A DNA stretch of 64,000 nucleotides from an uncultured Clostridia bacterium (GTDB lineage Bacteria; Bacillota; Clostridia; Oscillospirales; Acutalibacteraceae), in NCBI GenBank assembly GCA_944380725.1, contig CALWIK010000002.1, positions 310,001 to 374,000 on the forward strand, written 5' to 3'. The translations under genes were made by a program, and so were the position numbers. The notes below the pieces were generated by a model. It made no database searches and was not told the DNA's origin. It saw nothing but the letters and a program-made list of their open reading frames with translations. Below, in pieces: positions 37,466-46,062 of the stretch (position 1 is the stretch's first letter; each line of letters opens with the position of its first letter).

Positions 37466-37999
37466 TCAATCTTTGCAGAATTTCTTTTTATAAGCTTCCA
37501 TACAATTATCTATAACAGCACTAGCAACCTCGGCATTTTTCATCCCGTACACCTCAGTCTTTTTTCCTTCTAGATCTTTATAAACACTAAAGAAATGACT
37601 TATTTCATCAAAAATATGTTTTGGCAATTCGCTTACATCCTTATAGCAATTATACATAGGATCTTTAGCCGGAATCGCAATAATTTTTTGATCATTTTCT
37701 CCGTTATCTACCATAGATAAAACGCCAATAGGATAGCATTTAACCAAAGTACAAGGCTGAATATTCTCTGAACAAATTACCAAAACATCCAAAGGATCGC
37801 CATCCTCTGCATAAGTTCGCGGAATAAATCCGTAGTTTGTGGGGTAGTGCGTAGCAGTATGCAAAATACGGTCTAACTTTAAAATTCCTGTAGGCTTATC
37901 CAACTCATATTTTATTTTACAGCCTTTAGAAATTTCGATAACCGCCATAAAGCTATTTGAAGAAATTCTTTCGGCAGAAATATCATGCCAAATATTCAT
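37466..37999 (-). CDS. ppa: Inorganic pyrophosphatase, family I
   Basis: Hydrolyses pyrophosphate to phosphate. The family I signature EDGDPLDVLV is near residue 66 with its metal-binding Asp residues, and the substrate-contact segments KYELDKPTGILKLDR and YPTNYGFIPRTY are intact. 177 residues, normal. Many relatives use a family II enzyme or a membrane pump instead, so the soluble type is a useful lineage mark. AAGGAGAG precedes the ATG. Confidence 0.94.
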   Translation of the reverse strand: MNIWHDISAERISSNSFMAVIEISKGCKIKYELDKPTGILKLDRILHTATHYPTNYGFIPRTYAEDGDPLDVLVICSENIQPCTLVKCYPIGVLSMVDNGENDQKIIAIPAKDPMYNCYKDVSELPKHIFDEISHFFSVYKDLEGKKTEVYGMKNAEVASAVIDNCMEAYKKKFCKD

Positions 38000-38035
38000 A
38001 CAATCTCTCCTTATAGAAAAAATCTCATTAAGATG

Positions 38036-38065
38036 ATTATAACATACTTTTACACTATTTGTAAA
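38036..38065 (-). promoter_or_regulatory. Promoter of ppa
   Basis: TTTACA (38060-38065) and TATAAT (38036-38041) are 18 bp apart on the minus strand, about 37 bp before the ppa start. Confidence 0.6.
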
Positions 38066-38134
38066 TTAGGATAAATAAAAAATGTAAAAATTAATATTTT
38101 ATTCATTAAAATTTATATAAATGGAGGCAAAAAA

Positions 38135-39199
38135 ATGAAAAATAAAACAAAAATAATTTTATCGTTGATTTTAGTTGTATCGATTGCTTTAGGTGCTTTT
38201 TTGTGGAACAATCAGTTACAAAATTATAGTGACACCCCGGCTGAATTTGATTTAAGTCCACTTGATTTTTTTAATAATAAGAACTCATCCAATATTAATC
38301 CTCTAACTGGTTTAGTTATGGATAAAAAAATGGTTAACGCCCGTCCTGTTGCTATTATGATAAATAATTTACATTCTGGACAACCTTTGCTTGGTGTGTG
38401 TGATGCGGATATTATCTATGAATGCCCTACAGAAGGCGGAATTACACGCATTTTAGCTGTTTTTAAAGATCCATCTAATGTCTCTGCTATCGGTAGTGTG
38501 CGCAGTTCTCGTCCGTATTTTATAAAAATAGCAAAAGGGCTTGATGCTATCTATATTCACCTTGGAGGTAGCACTCACGCTTATCAAATTTTAAATAGCG
38601 GATTTATCGATTCTATCGACTTAATAAAAGAGCAATTTATGTGGAGAGACGCAAATCGACTCAAAAATCTTGGGCTTGAACACAGCGCTTTAACTTCTGG
38701 AGAAAAACTTCGTGAAGGCATTAAGGCTAAAGGATTTCGTACTGAACTAGAAAAAAATTATAAATATCCTCAAATTTTTGATAAATCTTCTCCTGTTTTG
38801 TCTGGGACTTCTGCAAACAAAATCACTGCTGTTTTTTCCGGATATAAAAGTACCACATTTACATATGACGAAAAAAATCAGACATATCTTATTTCTCAGT
38901 TTAATGCCCCTCAAATGGACGATAATGTAAAAAAGCAAAATTCTAAGCCAAACATCATTTTGATGGATATTTCGGCCCAAAACATCGATAATACAGAGCT
39001 TTTATCATTGGACCTTATCGGAAACGGGTCTGGCAAATACATTTCTCGTGGTAAAGCTATAAATATTAAATGGCATCGACCTAATGATACTTCTCCTTTT
39101 GAGTTTTTCTCTGCCGATGATGAAAAACCTCTAATTATGCTTCCTGGTCAGTCTTATGTCTGCTTGATGGCTCAATGGACTCACGTTAATATAGAATAA
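38135..39199 (+). CDS. DUF3048 family exported protein (YerB-like)
   Basis: 354 residues with an N-terminal membrane or signal segment (IILSLILVVSIALGAFLW) and no lipobox cysteine. The rest matches the DUF3048/YerB family: NPLTGL, RPVAIMINN near residue 70, CDADIIYECPTEGGITRILAVF, IGSVRSSRPYF and IHLGGS. The family is found outside the membrane in Bacillota; its function is not established. It is followed by the serS terminator. Confidence 0.85.
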   Translation: MKNKTKIILSLILVVSIALGAFLWNNQLQNYSDTPAEFDLSPLDFFNNKNSSNINPLTGLVMDKKMVNARPVAIMINNLHSGQPLLGVCDADIIYECPTEGGITRILAVFKDPSNVSAIGSVRSSRPYFIKIAKGLDAIYIHLGGSTHAYQILNSGFIDSIDLIKEQFMWRDANRLKNLGLEHSALTSGEKLREGIKAKGFRTELEKNYKYPQIFDKSSPVLSGTSANKITAVFSGYKSTTFTYDEKNQTYLISQFNAPQMDDNVKKQNSKPNIILMDISAQNIDNTELLSLDLIGNGSGKYISRGKAINIKWHRPNDTSPFEFFSADDEKPLIMLPGQSYVCLMAQWTHVNIE

Positions 39200-39234
39200 A
39201 CTTGTTACTTACAAAAAATTTCAACTAAAAAAAG

Positions 39235-39260
39235 AGAGGCGCGCGATATTGTGCGCCTCT
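39235..39260 (-). terminator. Terminator of the parA-parB-serS transcript
   Basis: A 10-bp GC-rich stem (AGAGGCGCGC with GTGCGCCTCT, one G-T pair) has seven T after it on the minus strand, just past the serS stop. It may also stop the convergent DUF3048 gene, though the plus-strand T tract is poor. Confidence 0.85.
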
Positions 39261-39288
39261 TCGATGTTTTGTATACTAATTAATATTT

Positions 39289-40572
39289 TTAAAGGGAGCT
39301 TCTTATTTCGCTCACATTCATCATGTATGGATGTAATATTTCCGGAATTGTTACAGATCCATCCTTATTTTGATAATTCTCTAAAATTGCCGCAACTGTA
39401 CGGCCAACTGCTAAGCCCGATCCATTTAATGTGTGCACAAATTTAGCTTTATCATTTTTTCCATTTTTAAATCGGATAGGAGCTCTTCGTGCTTGATAAT
39501 CTTCAAAATTTGAGCAAGAAGAAATCTCCACATATCTATTATAAGACGGCATCCAAACCTCGATATCATAAGTTTTTGCTGCACTAAAGCCCAAGTCTCC
39601 CGTAGAAAGACAAACAACTCTATAAGGCAAATTTAAAAGTTGCAAGACGTGTTCTGCATCGTTAGTTAAACTTTCTAGTTCATCATATGACGTTTCTGGG
39701 CTTGCAAATTTTACCAACTCAACCTTATTAAATTGATGTTGCCTAATTAAGCCTCTGGTATCTCTACCTGCTGAACCGGCTTCTGCTCTAAAACACGCCG
39801 AGTATGCACAAAATTTTATTGGTAGTTTATCTCCATCCAAAATTTCATCTCGAAAATAGTTAGTAACGGGAACTTCTGCTGTGGATATTAAGAAATAGTC
39901 GTCGTTACTAAGTTTAAATGCATCATCCTCAAACTTAGGCAACTGTCCTGTTCCAGTCATAGATGCTCGATTAACTATATATGGTGGCAACATTTCGGTA
40001 TATCCTCTTTTGGCATGTGTATCCATGTAAAAGTTTATAAGCGCGCGCTCTAGTCTTGCTCCAAGTCCTCTGTGAAAGTGAAACCTTGCTCCCGAAACTT
40101 TTGCTGCTCGTTCTGGATCTAAAATATTAAGATCTCTGCCTAGATCCCAGTGTGACTTTGGCAAAAAATCAAAGGCTCTTGTTGTTCCCCATTTTCTAAG
40201 TTCAACATTGTCCGAATCATCTACTCCCACAGGGACTGTAACGTTAGGAATATTAGGGATTGCTAAAAGTCTTTTTTTTAAGTATTTTTCTAATTGAGCT
40301 AACTCTGCGTTAAATGTTGTAATTTCATCGGAGAGGATTTTCATTTCTTGCATTAAAGATGTCGTATCCTCACCGTTTTTTTTCATTTCGGGAATCTTTT
40401 TTGTTGCGGCATTTTGTTTAGCTTTCATTCCTTCAGCTTTTGCAGTTAATTCTCTTCTACGTATATCCAGACTTAATATTTCATCTATTTCGGCATCCAA
40501 ATTTTCATTCCTACTCTTCATTGCTTTTTTTACTAAATCAGGATTTTCCCTGATTAACTTGATATCTAACAT
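39289..40572 (-). CDS. serS: Seryl-tRNA synthetase
   Basis: Class II synthetase that charges tRNA-Ser. 427 residues: an N-terminal coiled-coil arm (about 30-100), then the catalytic core with motif 2 ([21 protein letters not shown] near 262-282) and motif 3 ([18 protein letters not shown] near 389). It lies 12 bp after parB, so it is read with the partition genes. Confidence 0.96.
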   Translation of the reverse strand: MLDIKLIRENPDLVKKAMKSRNENLDAEIDEILSLDIRRRELTAKAEGMKAKQNAATKKIPEMKKNGEDTTSLMQEMKILSDEITTFNAELAQLEKYLKKRLLAIPNIPNVTVPVGVDDSDNVELRKWGTTRAFDFLPKSHWDLGRDLNILDPERAAKVSGARFHFHRGLGARLERALINFYMDTHAKRGYTEMLPPYIVNRASMTGTGQLPKFEDDAFKLSNDDYFLISTAEVPVTNYFRDEILDGDKLPIKFCAYSACFRAEAGSAGRDTRGLIRQHQFNKVELVKFASPETSYDELESLTNDAEHVLQLLNLPYRVVCLSTGDLGFSAAKTYDIEVWMPSYNRYVEISSCSNFEDYQARRAPIRFKNGKNDKAKFVHTLNGSGLAVGRTVAAILENYQNKDGSVTIPEILHPYMMNVSEIRSSL

Positions 40573-40584
40573 AAAAAATCTCCT

Positions 40585-41460
40585 TTAAAAAGTATTTCTT
40601 GCAAAACACCTTGCCAAATCAGCAAGATCTTCTTTATTATAAAATTCTATTTCGAGAATTCCCTTATTTTTGTGAGTTTTTTCTTTAACCTTAACACGTC
40701 TTCCTAACGAAGTCTTCAACGCAATTTCCACTTCATCATAAAAAGGATTTCTTTTTTTTGCAAATTTTATTTTTTTCTTTTCAGCAGAAGTTTTTTCTAT
40801 AATATCTTTGCATAATTTCTCTAATTCTCTAACAGATAAAAAATCTTCGACAGCTTTTTTCGCTACTTTTTCCATTTCATCTTGGCTTTTTAAAGAAAGC
40901 AACGCTCTCGCATGCCCTGCAGTTAAACTTTCCTCTGAGAGCAAATTTAATATCGATTGAGGCAAACTTAGTAACCTAATAGCATTTGCAACGGCTGCAC
41001 GAGATTTTCCTACGGTTTTCGCTACTTCTTCTTGTGTGAACGAATAACTTTCTATTAAAGATTTATATCCCAACGCTTCTTCAATCGGAGAAAGGTTTTC
41101 TCTCTGAAGATTTTCTATTAAAGCAATCTCCATAACCTCGCTGTCTGATAATTCTCTAATTATCGCCGGAACTTCGGTTAAACCTGCCATTCTAGAAGCT
41201 CTCCATCGGCGCTCTCCTGCTACAATTTGATAACCATCTTCCCCTGCTATTGGTCTTACCAAAAGTGGCTGCAAAACCCCATGTTGAGCTATTGAATCCG
41301 CTAAATCTGTCAATGCTTCTTCATCAAATTCTGTTCTTGGCTGATTTTTATTTGGTTCAATTTCCGAAATTTTTAACATGACTGATGATTTATTTTCAGT
41401 ATCATTTTCAATAAAAATTGCGTCCAAACCTTTGCCTAATCCTCCTTTTTTTATTGACAT
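40585..41460 (-). CDS. parB: Chromosome partition protein ParB (Spo0J)
   Basis: CTP-dependent DNA clamp that loads at parS. 291 residues: a short basic N-terminus (GLGKGLDAIF) for ParA contact, CTP-site boxes QPLLVRP, GERRWRA near 82 and ENLQRENLSPIEEA near 116, the helix-turn-helix with GKSRAAVANAIRLL near 145, and a C-terminal dimer domain. The recognition segment (GKSR, TAGHAR) is of the usual parS-reading type. It begins 2 bp after parA. Confidence 0.96.
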   Translation of the reverse strand: MSIKKGGLGKGLDAIFIENDTENKSSVMLKISEIEPNKNQPRTEFDEEALTDLADSIAQHGVLQPLLVRPIAGEDGYQIVAGERRWRASRMAGLTEVPAIIRELSDSEVMEIALIENLQRENLSPIEEALGYKSLIESYSFTQEEVAKTVGKSRAAVANAIRLLSLPQSILNLLSEESLTAGHARALLSLKSQDEMEKVAKKAVEDFLSVRELEKLCKDIIEKTSAEKKKIKFAKKRNPFYDEVEIALKTSLGRRVKVKEKTHKNKGILEIEFYNKEDLADLARCFARNTF

Positions 41461-41462
41461 TA

Positions 41463-42236
41463 TTATTCACCTCTTTTTTCATTTTTTAATATTTCTTTTG
41501 CTAACTTAATATACGCTCGTGAGCCTTTGCCATATCTATCATAATAAATTGCCGGCATCCCAAAGCTTGGTGCTTCTGAGAGCTTTACCGTCCGTGGAAT
41601 AAATGTTTTAAACACTTTTTGGTCAAAATAATTTTTTACTTCTTGTGCCACTTGCTGATTCAACTTCAACCTAGCATCAAACATCGTTAAGAGGACCCCT
41701 TCAACATCTAAATCCGGATTATACGTTCGCTTAATCCTTCTAACTGTGCTCATCAACTGAGATAATCCCTCTAACGCATAAAATTCACACTGAATCGGCA
41801 CAATAACAGAATCACTCAGACTTAAAGCATTTGTGGTAATCAATCCCAGCGAAGGAGGACAATCTATAATAATGTAGTCATACTGACGCTGCACTATAGC
41901 AATTGCTTGGCCTAATTTCGATTCTCTATTTTCTAAATCTGCAAGTTCTATTTCTGCTCCGGCTAATTTCATGTTAGCCGGCAAGACATCTAAATTAGCA
42001 AATTTTGTTTTTTGGATCGCTTCATTTATTTTATCAACATCCAACAAAACTTCATACACCGAGCAAGAAAGCTTTCTTTTATCGAAGCCTACTCCACTTG
42101 TTGTATTACCCTGTGGATCCATATCCAAGAGCAGAACGTTTTCTTTTAATTTGCCCAAACTTGCGGCTAAATTAACTGCTGTAGTTGTTTTACCTACTCC
42201 ACCCTTTTGATTGGTAATAGAAATAATTTTCTTCAT
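41463..42236 (-). CDS. parA: Chromosome partition ATPase ParA (Soj)
   Basis: Deviant Walker ATPase (257 residues) with KGGVGKTTTAVNLAASLG at residues 10-27, LLDMDPQGNTTSG and IIDCPPSLGLIT. It forms gradients on the nucleoid that move ParB-parS complexes and, in Bacillus, controls DnaA. First gene of the transcript with parB and serS. Confidence 0.96.
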   Translation of the reverse strand: MKKIISITNQKGGVGKTTTAVNLAASLGKLKENVLLLDMDPQGNTTSGVGFDKRKLSCSVYEVLLDVDKINEAIQKTKFANLDVLPANMKLAGAEIELADLENRESKLGQAIAIVQRQYDYIIIDCPPSLGLITTNALSLSDSVIVPIQCEFYALEGLSQLMSTVRRIKRTYNPDLDVEGVLLTMFDARLKLNQQVAQEVKNYFDQKVFKTFIPRTVKLSEAPSFGMPAIYYDRYGKGSRAYIKLAKEILKNEKRGE

Positions 42237-42269
42237 TGTTTTCCCCCTTCCAAAAAACTTAATAATAAA

Positions 42270-42297
42270 AGTATACCATATTACAAAAATTTTTCAA
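42270..42297 (-). promoter_or_regulatory. Promoter of parA-parB-serS
   Basis: TTGAAA (42292-42297) and TATACT (42270-42275) are 16 bp apart on the minus strand. The -35 is only 14 bp from a perfect parS site, so ParB spreading could reach this promoter. Confidence 0.6.
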
Positions 42298-42311
42298 GAA
42301 TAGTTTTCTTT

Positions 42312-42327
42312 TGTTTCACGTGAAACA
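42312..42327. other. parS: parS site, perfect
   Basis: TGTTTCACGTGAAACA, the exact 16-bp palindrome bound by ParB/Spo0J, lies between the noc terminator and the parA promoter. Confidence 0.95.
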
Positions 42328-42354
42328 AAAACGATGTTCCTCTAAAGAACACCG
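42328..42354 (-). terminator. Terminator of the mnmE-to-noc transcript
   Basis: AACG-TGTTC pairs with GAACA-CGTT around a 7-nt loop with one internal mismatch. On the minus strand five T follow directly and then run into parS. Confidence 0.7.
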
Positions 42355-42421
42355 TTGAAAGGCCTAATTAACAAAAGTATTTATTTTTTATGTTTTATTG
42401 TTTCTTAGTGTAAACCCCTAG

Positions 42422-42437
42422 CGTTTCACATGAAACA
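42422..42437. other. parS-like site, variant
   Basis: CGTTTCACATGAAACA differs from the parS palindrome at the first base and at one central base. It lies 10 bp past the noc stop. Confidence 0.65.
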
Positions 42438-42446
42438 TTTTTATCT

Positions 42447-43259
42447 TTATGCACTTTCTTCTTTTTTATTTTCGTTTGTTTTCAAGAATCTAATAGTATA
42501 TTCTACATATTCAGCTGTTTCCGTTTTTAAGCATTTAGCCTTTTTTTCATCATATTTTAATTTTTCTGCTTTTTCATTTATATCATTGATAATATTATAA
42601 AGCAAGTTTGTTTTTGTTTTTTTATTAACGTTATAAAAATCTCTATTCAATATTGATTCTATCAATAACTCTGTTTCAAAAACACTCAAACGATTCGAAA
42701 TAATCTTGTTGAGGGCTTCTTTTCTTTGTTTTTCATCTTTTACTTTTAAGAGATTCATAATGTAAGGTTCCGTTAAGTTCTCTAATATTATCAACTTTTG
42801 TTCGGCTTTTGTTAACTTTAATAAGTTTAATCTATTTGTCACCTCAGTTTGATCTTTGCCCAATTTTTTAGCTAATAAATCTTTCGATATTCCCCAAAAT
42901 TGAATTAAATTTTGTAAAGATTCTGCTTCTTCAAACATATTTAAGTTATATCTTTGTAAATTTTCTAATAAAGAAAAAATTGCAGCCTGAGTTTCTTCAC
43001 AATTGAAAATCAAGCACGGAACGGATTTTAAACCCGCCATTATCGCTGCTCTGAGGCGGCGTTCTCCTGCAATTAATTCGTATTTAGCCGCAAAAACCTT
43101 CCTCACAGAAATAGGCTGAAGTATTCCGTTTTCTTTAATGCTTTCTGATAATCCTTTCAGATCTTCAGGGGCAAAGCAAACTCTTGGCTGAGCTCGGCTC
43201 GGTTCAATTTGAATTACAGGAATAACTCTAACTTTTCTACAATTTTGAAAACATGTCAA
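42447..43259 (-). CDS. noc: Noc-like nucleoid occlusion / ParB paralogue
   Basis: ParB-family protein of 270 residues. The CTP boxes are kept (QPISVR, GERRLRAA near 65, ENLQRYNLNMFEEA near 96). The recognition helix reads GKDQTEVTNRLNLLKL, with Gln where ParB has Arg and Lys where ParB has a small residue, as in Noc, and the C-terminal EYTIRFLK also matches Noc. It sits downstream of rsmG, the noc position of Bacillus. Unlike Bacillus Noc, only about ten residues precede the conserved domain, so the membrane-binding N-terminal helix is missing or very short. Confidence 0.8.
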   Translation of the reverse strand: MTCFQNCRKVRVIPVIQIEPSRAQPRVCFAPEDLKGLSESIKENGILQPISVRKVFAAKYELIAGERRLRAAIMAGLKSVPCLIFNCEETQAAIFSLLENLQRYNLNMFEEAESLQNLIQFWGISKDLLAKKLGKDQTEVTNRLNLLKLTKAEQKLIILENLTEPYIMNLLKVKDEKQRKEALNKIISNRLSVFETELLIESILNRDFYNVNKKTKTNLLYNIINDINEKAEKLKYDEKKAKCLKTETAEYVEYTIRFLKTNENKKEESA

Positions 43260-43374
43260 AAGAGATCCCTCCAGATATTATTTTTACTACAATAAAATAA
43301 TATCAAAATAAAAAAGAATATATTGCTATTTTCTGTTTGCAAAAAAAAAAAAAAAATTGCCGAAAAAACAATCT

Positions 43375-44088
43375 TTACAAAGGTTTTTTCAAAATTTTTG
43401 AGCTTTGTCGAGGATAAATATTCGCAGTATTAGATAATTTTTTAAAAACAACAATGCTTCTATCATTTTTATCAATAAGACTAAATTTTTTCAACAAAAA
43501 TGTTTCCATACCTAACTTTTTTATTGCATTTTGAGCCAAATCCAACTCAGTATCTACATTACTTCCCTTCATTGCAATAAAAAATCCTTCAACACATACA
43601 AATGGAACACAATATTCTAGTAATATATCTAACGGCGCAACCGCACGAGAAACAACAAAATCAAATTTTTCTCGAAAAAAATCTTTTCTTGCAGCAACTT
43701 CAGCTCTTTCGTGTATCAAAGTTGCTTTTATATTTAAAGAATTAAGCAAGCTTTGTAAAAAGATTAATCGTTTTTTTAAGCTATCTAATAACGTTAAATT
43801 TAAATCCGGACGTACTATTTTTAACGGGATGCCCGGGAATCCTGCACCTGTACCAACATCTAAAACAGACATATTTTCCGGGATTTTATACGCATTAAAA
43901 ATCAACAAACTATCTAAAAAATGTTTTATAGCAACTTCTTTCGGTTCAACTATAGTCGTTAAATTTATTTTTTTATTCCAATCAGCTAACAAATTAGCAT
44001 ACAAAACAAACTGATCAATCATAAGGTCAGATATTTCAACAGAGCATCTTTTCAATGTTTGTTTTAATTCGTTAAAGATATCGATCAT
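43375..44088 (-). CDS. rsmG: 16S rRNA (guanine-527-N7)-methyltransferase
   Basis: 237 residues. The SAM-binding motif VLDVGTGAGFPGIPLKI is near residue 75, and FVVSRAVAPLDILLEYC is further on. Its start overlaps the mnmG stop by 4 bases. A run of 16 A (43341-43356) lies just downstream. Confidence 0.95.
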   Translation of the reverse strand: MIDIFNELKQTLKRCSVEISDLMIDQFVLYANLLADWNKKINLTTIVEPKEVAIKHFLDSLLIFNAYKIPENMSVLDVGTGAGFPGIPLKIVRPDLNLTLLDSLKKRLIFLQSLLNSLNIKATLIHERAEVAARKDFFREKFDFVVSRAVAPLDILLEYCVPFVCVEGFFIAMKGSNVDTELDLAQNAIKKLGMETFLLKKFSLIDKNDRSIVVFKKLSNTANIYPRQSSKILKKPL

Positions 44089-45968
44089 TTTAAACTTTCT
44101 CTCCTGTTTTTAGATAGCCAAATTAATAATATCGAAATATCCGCAGGGCTCACGCCAGAAATTCTAGAAGCTTGGCTTATATTTTCAGGTCTTACTAAGT
44201 TTAATTTTTCTACAGCCTCTAATCTTAACCCAATAATCTTAGAAAAATTTATTTTTTTAGGTAAAGGTTTTTGTTCTAGTTTTTTCATTTTTAAAATTTG
44301 TGACAATTGTTTTTTTATATACCCTTTATATTTTATTTCGATTTCAATTTGCTCAAAAATTTCATCATCTAATTTTGGTCTTTTTTTGTCGATTTCAGCT
44401 AAGCATTCATAATTAATCTGAGGTCTTTTTAATAAATCAATCATTCTCGTTCCAGATTTTATAGCAGATGTTTCACGTGAAACAAGCATATCATTAACCT
44501 CTTTAGATGGCAAAATTATTAAATTTTTAATTCTTTTTAATTCTTGATTTTTCAAAAATTTCTTATTTAAAAAATCTTCCCATCGTTTTTCTGAAATCAG
44601 TCCTATTTTTTTTCCAATCGGAGTTAATCTTTCATCCGCGTTATCCTGACGTAGAACCAATCTATATTCAGATCGAGAAGTCAGCATCCGGTATGGATCA
44701 GTAACTCCCTTTGTAACCAAATCATCTATCAAAGTCCCAATATAAGAGATTGACCTATCTAAGCGAAGTTTCGGCTTGTTTAAAACAGTTAAAGCAGCAT
44801 TAACTCCAGCAATCAAGCCTTGTGCAGCAGCTTCCTCATAACCAGAACTCCCATTAAATTGTCCTGCGCCAAATAGCCCAGGCAAAGCATTAAATTCTAA
44901 AGTCGAGTTCATTTGTATCGGATCAACACAATCATACTCAATAGCGTAAGCCGGTCGCATTAGTAAAGCTTCCTCAAAACCAGGTAACGTTCGATAAAAA
45001 CGGATTTGAACATCCTCTGGCAAAGATGAAGACATCCCTTGAATATACATCTCATCTGTATTGAGACCACAAGGCTCCACAAAAAATTGATGTCGTTCTT
45101 TATCTGCAAATCTTATAAATTTGTCCTCTATACTAGGGCAGTAACGAGGACCTACACCATTGATCTCTCCCAAAAAAAGAGGTGATCGATTAATGTTCTT
45201 TAAGATAATTTCTTTAGTTTTTGCTGTCGTATACCCAATGTAACAGCAGACTTTATTTTCTCCAATATTTTTGTTCTCATAAGAAAACGGAATTATTTTC
45301 TCATCGCCAAACTGGACTTCTAGCTTAGAAAAATCTATGCTAGACCTCAAAATTCTAGCCGGCGTACCTGTTTTAAACCGACGAAGCCTCAATCCTAATT
45401 TTTTTAAAGCCTCTCTTAAAAAAGATGCAGGAAAGATTCCGTCTGGACCACTTTTATAAGAAACTTCTCCAACAAAAATTCTGCTACTAAGATAAGTTCC
45501 CGTAGCAATAACTACAGTTTTAGCCTCATAAACTGCATTTAGTCTTGTCGTTAACTCCCAAAAATTCTTTTCATTACGCTTCAAATCTACTATTTCAGCT
45601 TGTCTAAGATCTAAATTTTTTTGTTTTTCAAGTTTATATTTCATAACATTTTTATATTTTTCTCGATCTATCTGAACTCGCAAAGAATGTACCGCTGGTC
45701 CCTTACCCTTATTCAACATTCTGCTTTGCAAAAAGCATTCATCGGCAGTTTTTCCCATTTCTCCACCTAAAGCATCTATCTCGCGAACCAAATGTCCTTT
45801 TGCCGTTCCTCCGATAGACGGGTTGCACGGACAATTTCCAACTGCATCCATATTTATCGTAAAAATTGCAGTTTTGCACCCTAGTCGAGCCGCGGCCAAA
45901 GCTGCTTCTATTCCTGCATGACCAGCACCAATCACCGCTACATCATATTTATCTACCAAAAATTTCAA
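44085..45968 (-). CDS. mnmG: tRNA uridine-34 5-carboxymethylaminomethyl modification protein MnmG
   Basis: FAD-dependent partner of MnmE (627 residues). The dinucleotide fold VIGAGHAGIEAALAAARLG is at residues 12-30, the catalytic-cysteine segment CNPSIGGTAKGHL near 49, and the second family signature GQFNGSSGYEEAAAQG near 367. The coding region contains a perfect parS site at 44469. Confidence 0.96.
   Translation of the reverse strand: MKFLVDKYDVAVIGAGHAGIEAALAAARLGCKTAIFTINMDAVGNCPCNPSIGGTAKGHLVREIDALGGEMGKTADECFLQSRMLNKGKGPAVHSLRVQIDREKYKNVMKYKLEKQKNLDLRQAEIVDLKRNEKNFWELTTRLNAVYEAKTVVIATGTYLSSRIFVGEVSYKSGPDGIFPASFLREALKKLGLRLRRFKTGTPARILRSSIDFSKLEVQFGDEKIIPFSYENKNIGENKVCCYIGYTTAKTKEIILKNINRSPLFLGEINGVGPRYCPSIEDKFIRFADKERHQFFVEPCGLNTDEMYIQGMSSSLPEDVQIRFYRTLPGFEEALLMRPAYAIEYDCVDPIQMNSTLEFNALPGLFGAGQFNGSSGYEEAAAQGLIAGVNAALTVLNKPKLRLDRSISYIGTLIDDLVTKGVTDPYRMLTSRSEYRLVLRQDNADERLTPIGKKIGLISEKRWEDFLNKKFLKNQELKRIKNLIILPSKEVNDMLVSRETSAIKSGTRMIDLLKRPQINYECLAEIDKKRPKLDDEIFEQIEIEIKYKGYIKKQLSQILKMKKLEQKPLPKKINFSKIIGLRLEAVEKLNLVRPENISQASRISGVSPADISILLIWLSKNRRESLK
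44469..44484. other. parS: parS site, perfect, inside mnmG
   Basis: TGTTTCACGTGAAACA within the mnmG reading frame, where it encodes VSRET plus flanks. Confidence 0.95.
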
Positions 45969-46062
45969 TTTTTTCCCTCTTTTTATTAGCTTATCTTTTC
46001 TCTTTAAAAATTTTAAAGCAGCAGATTTTATAAAATTTATTCATAAAAATTAACACAAAAGA

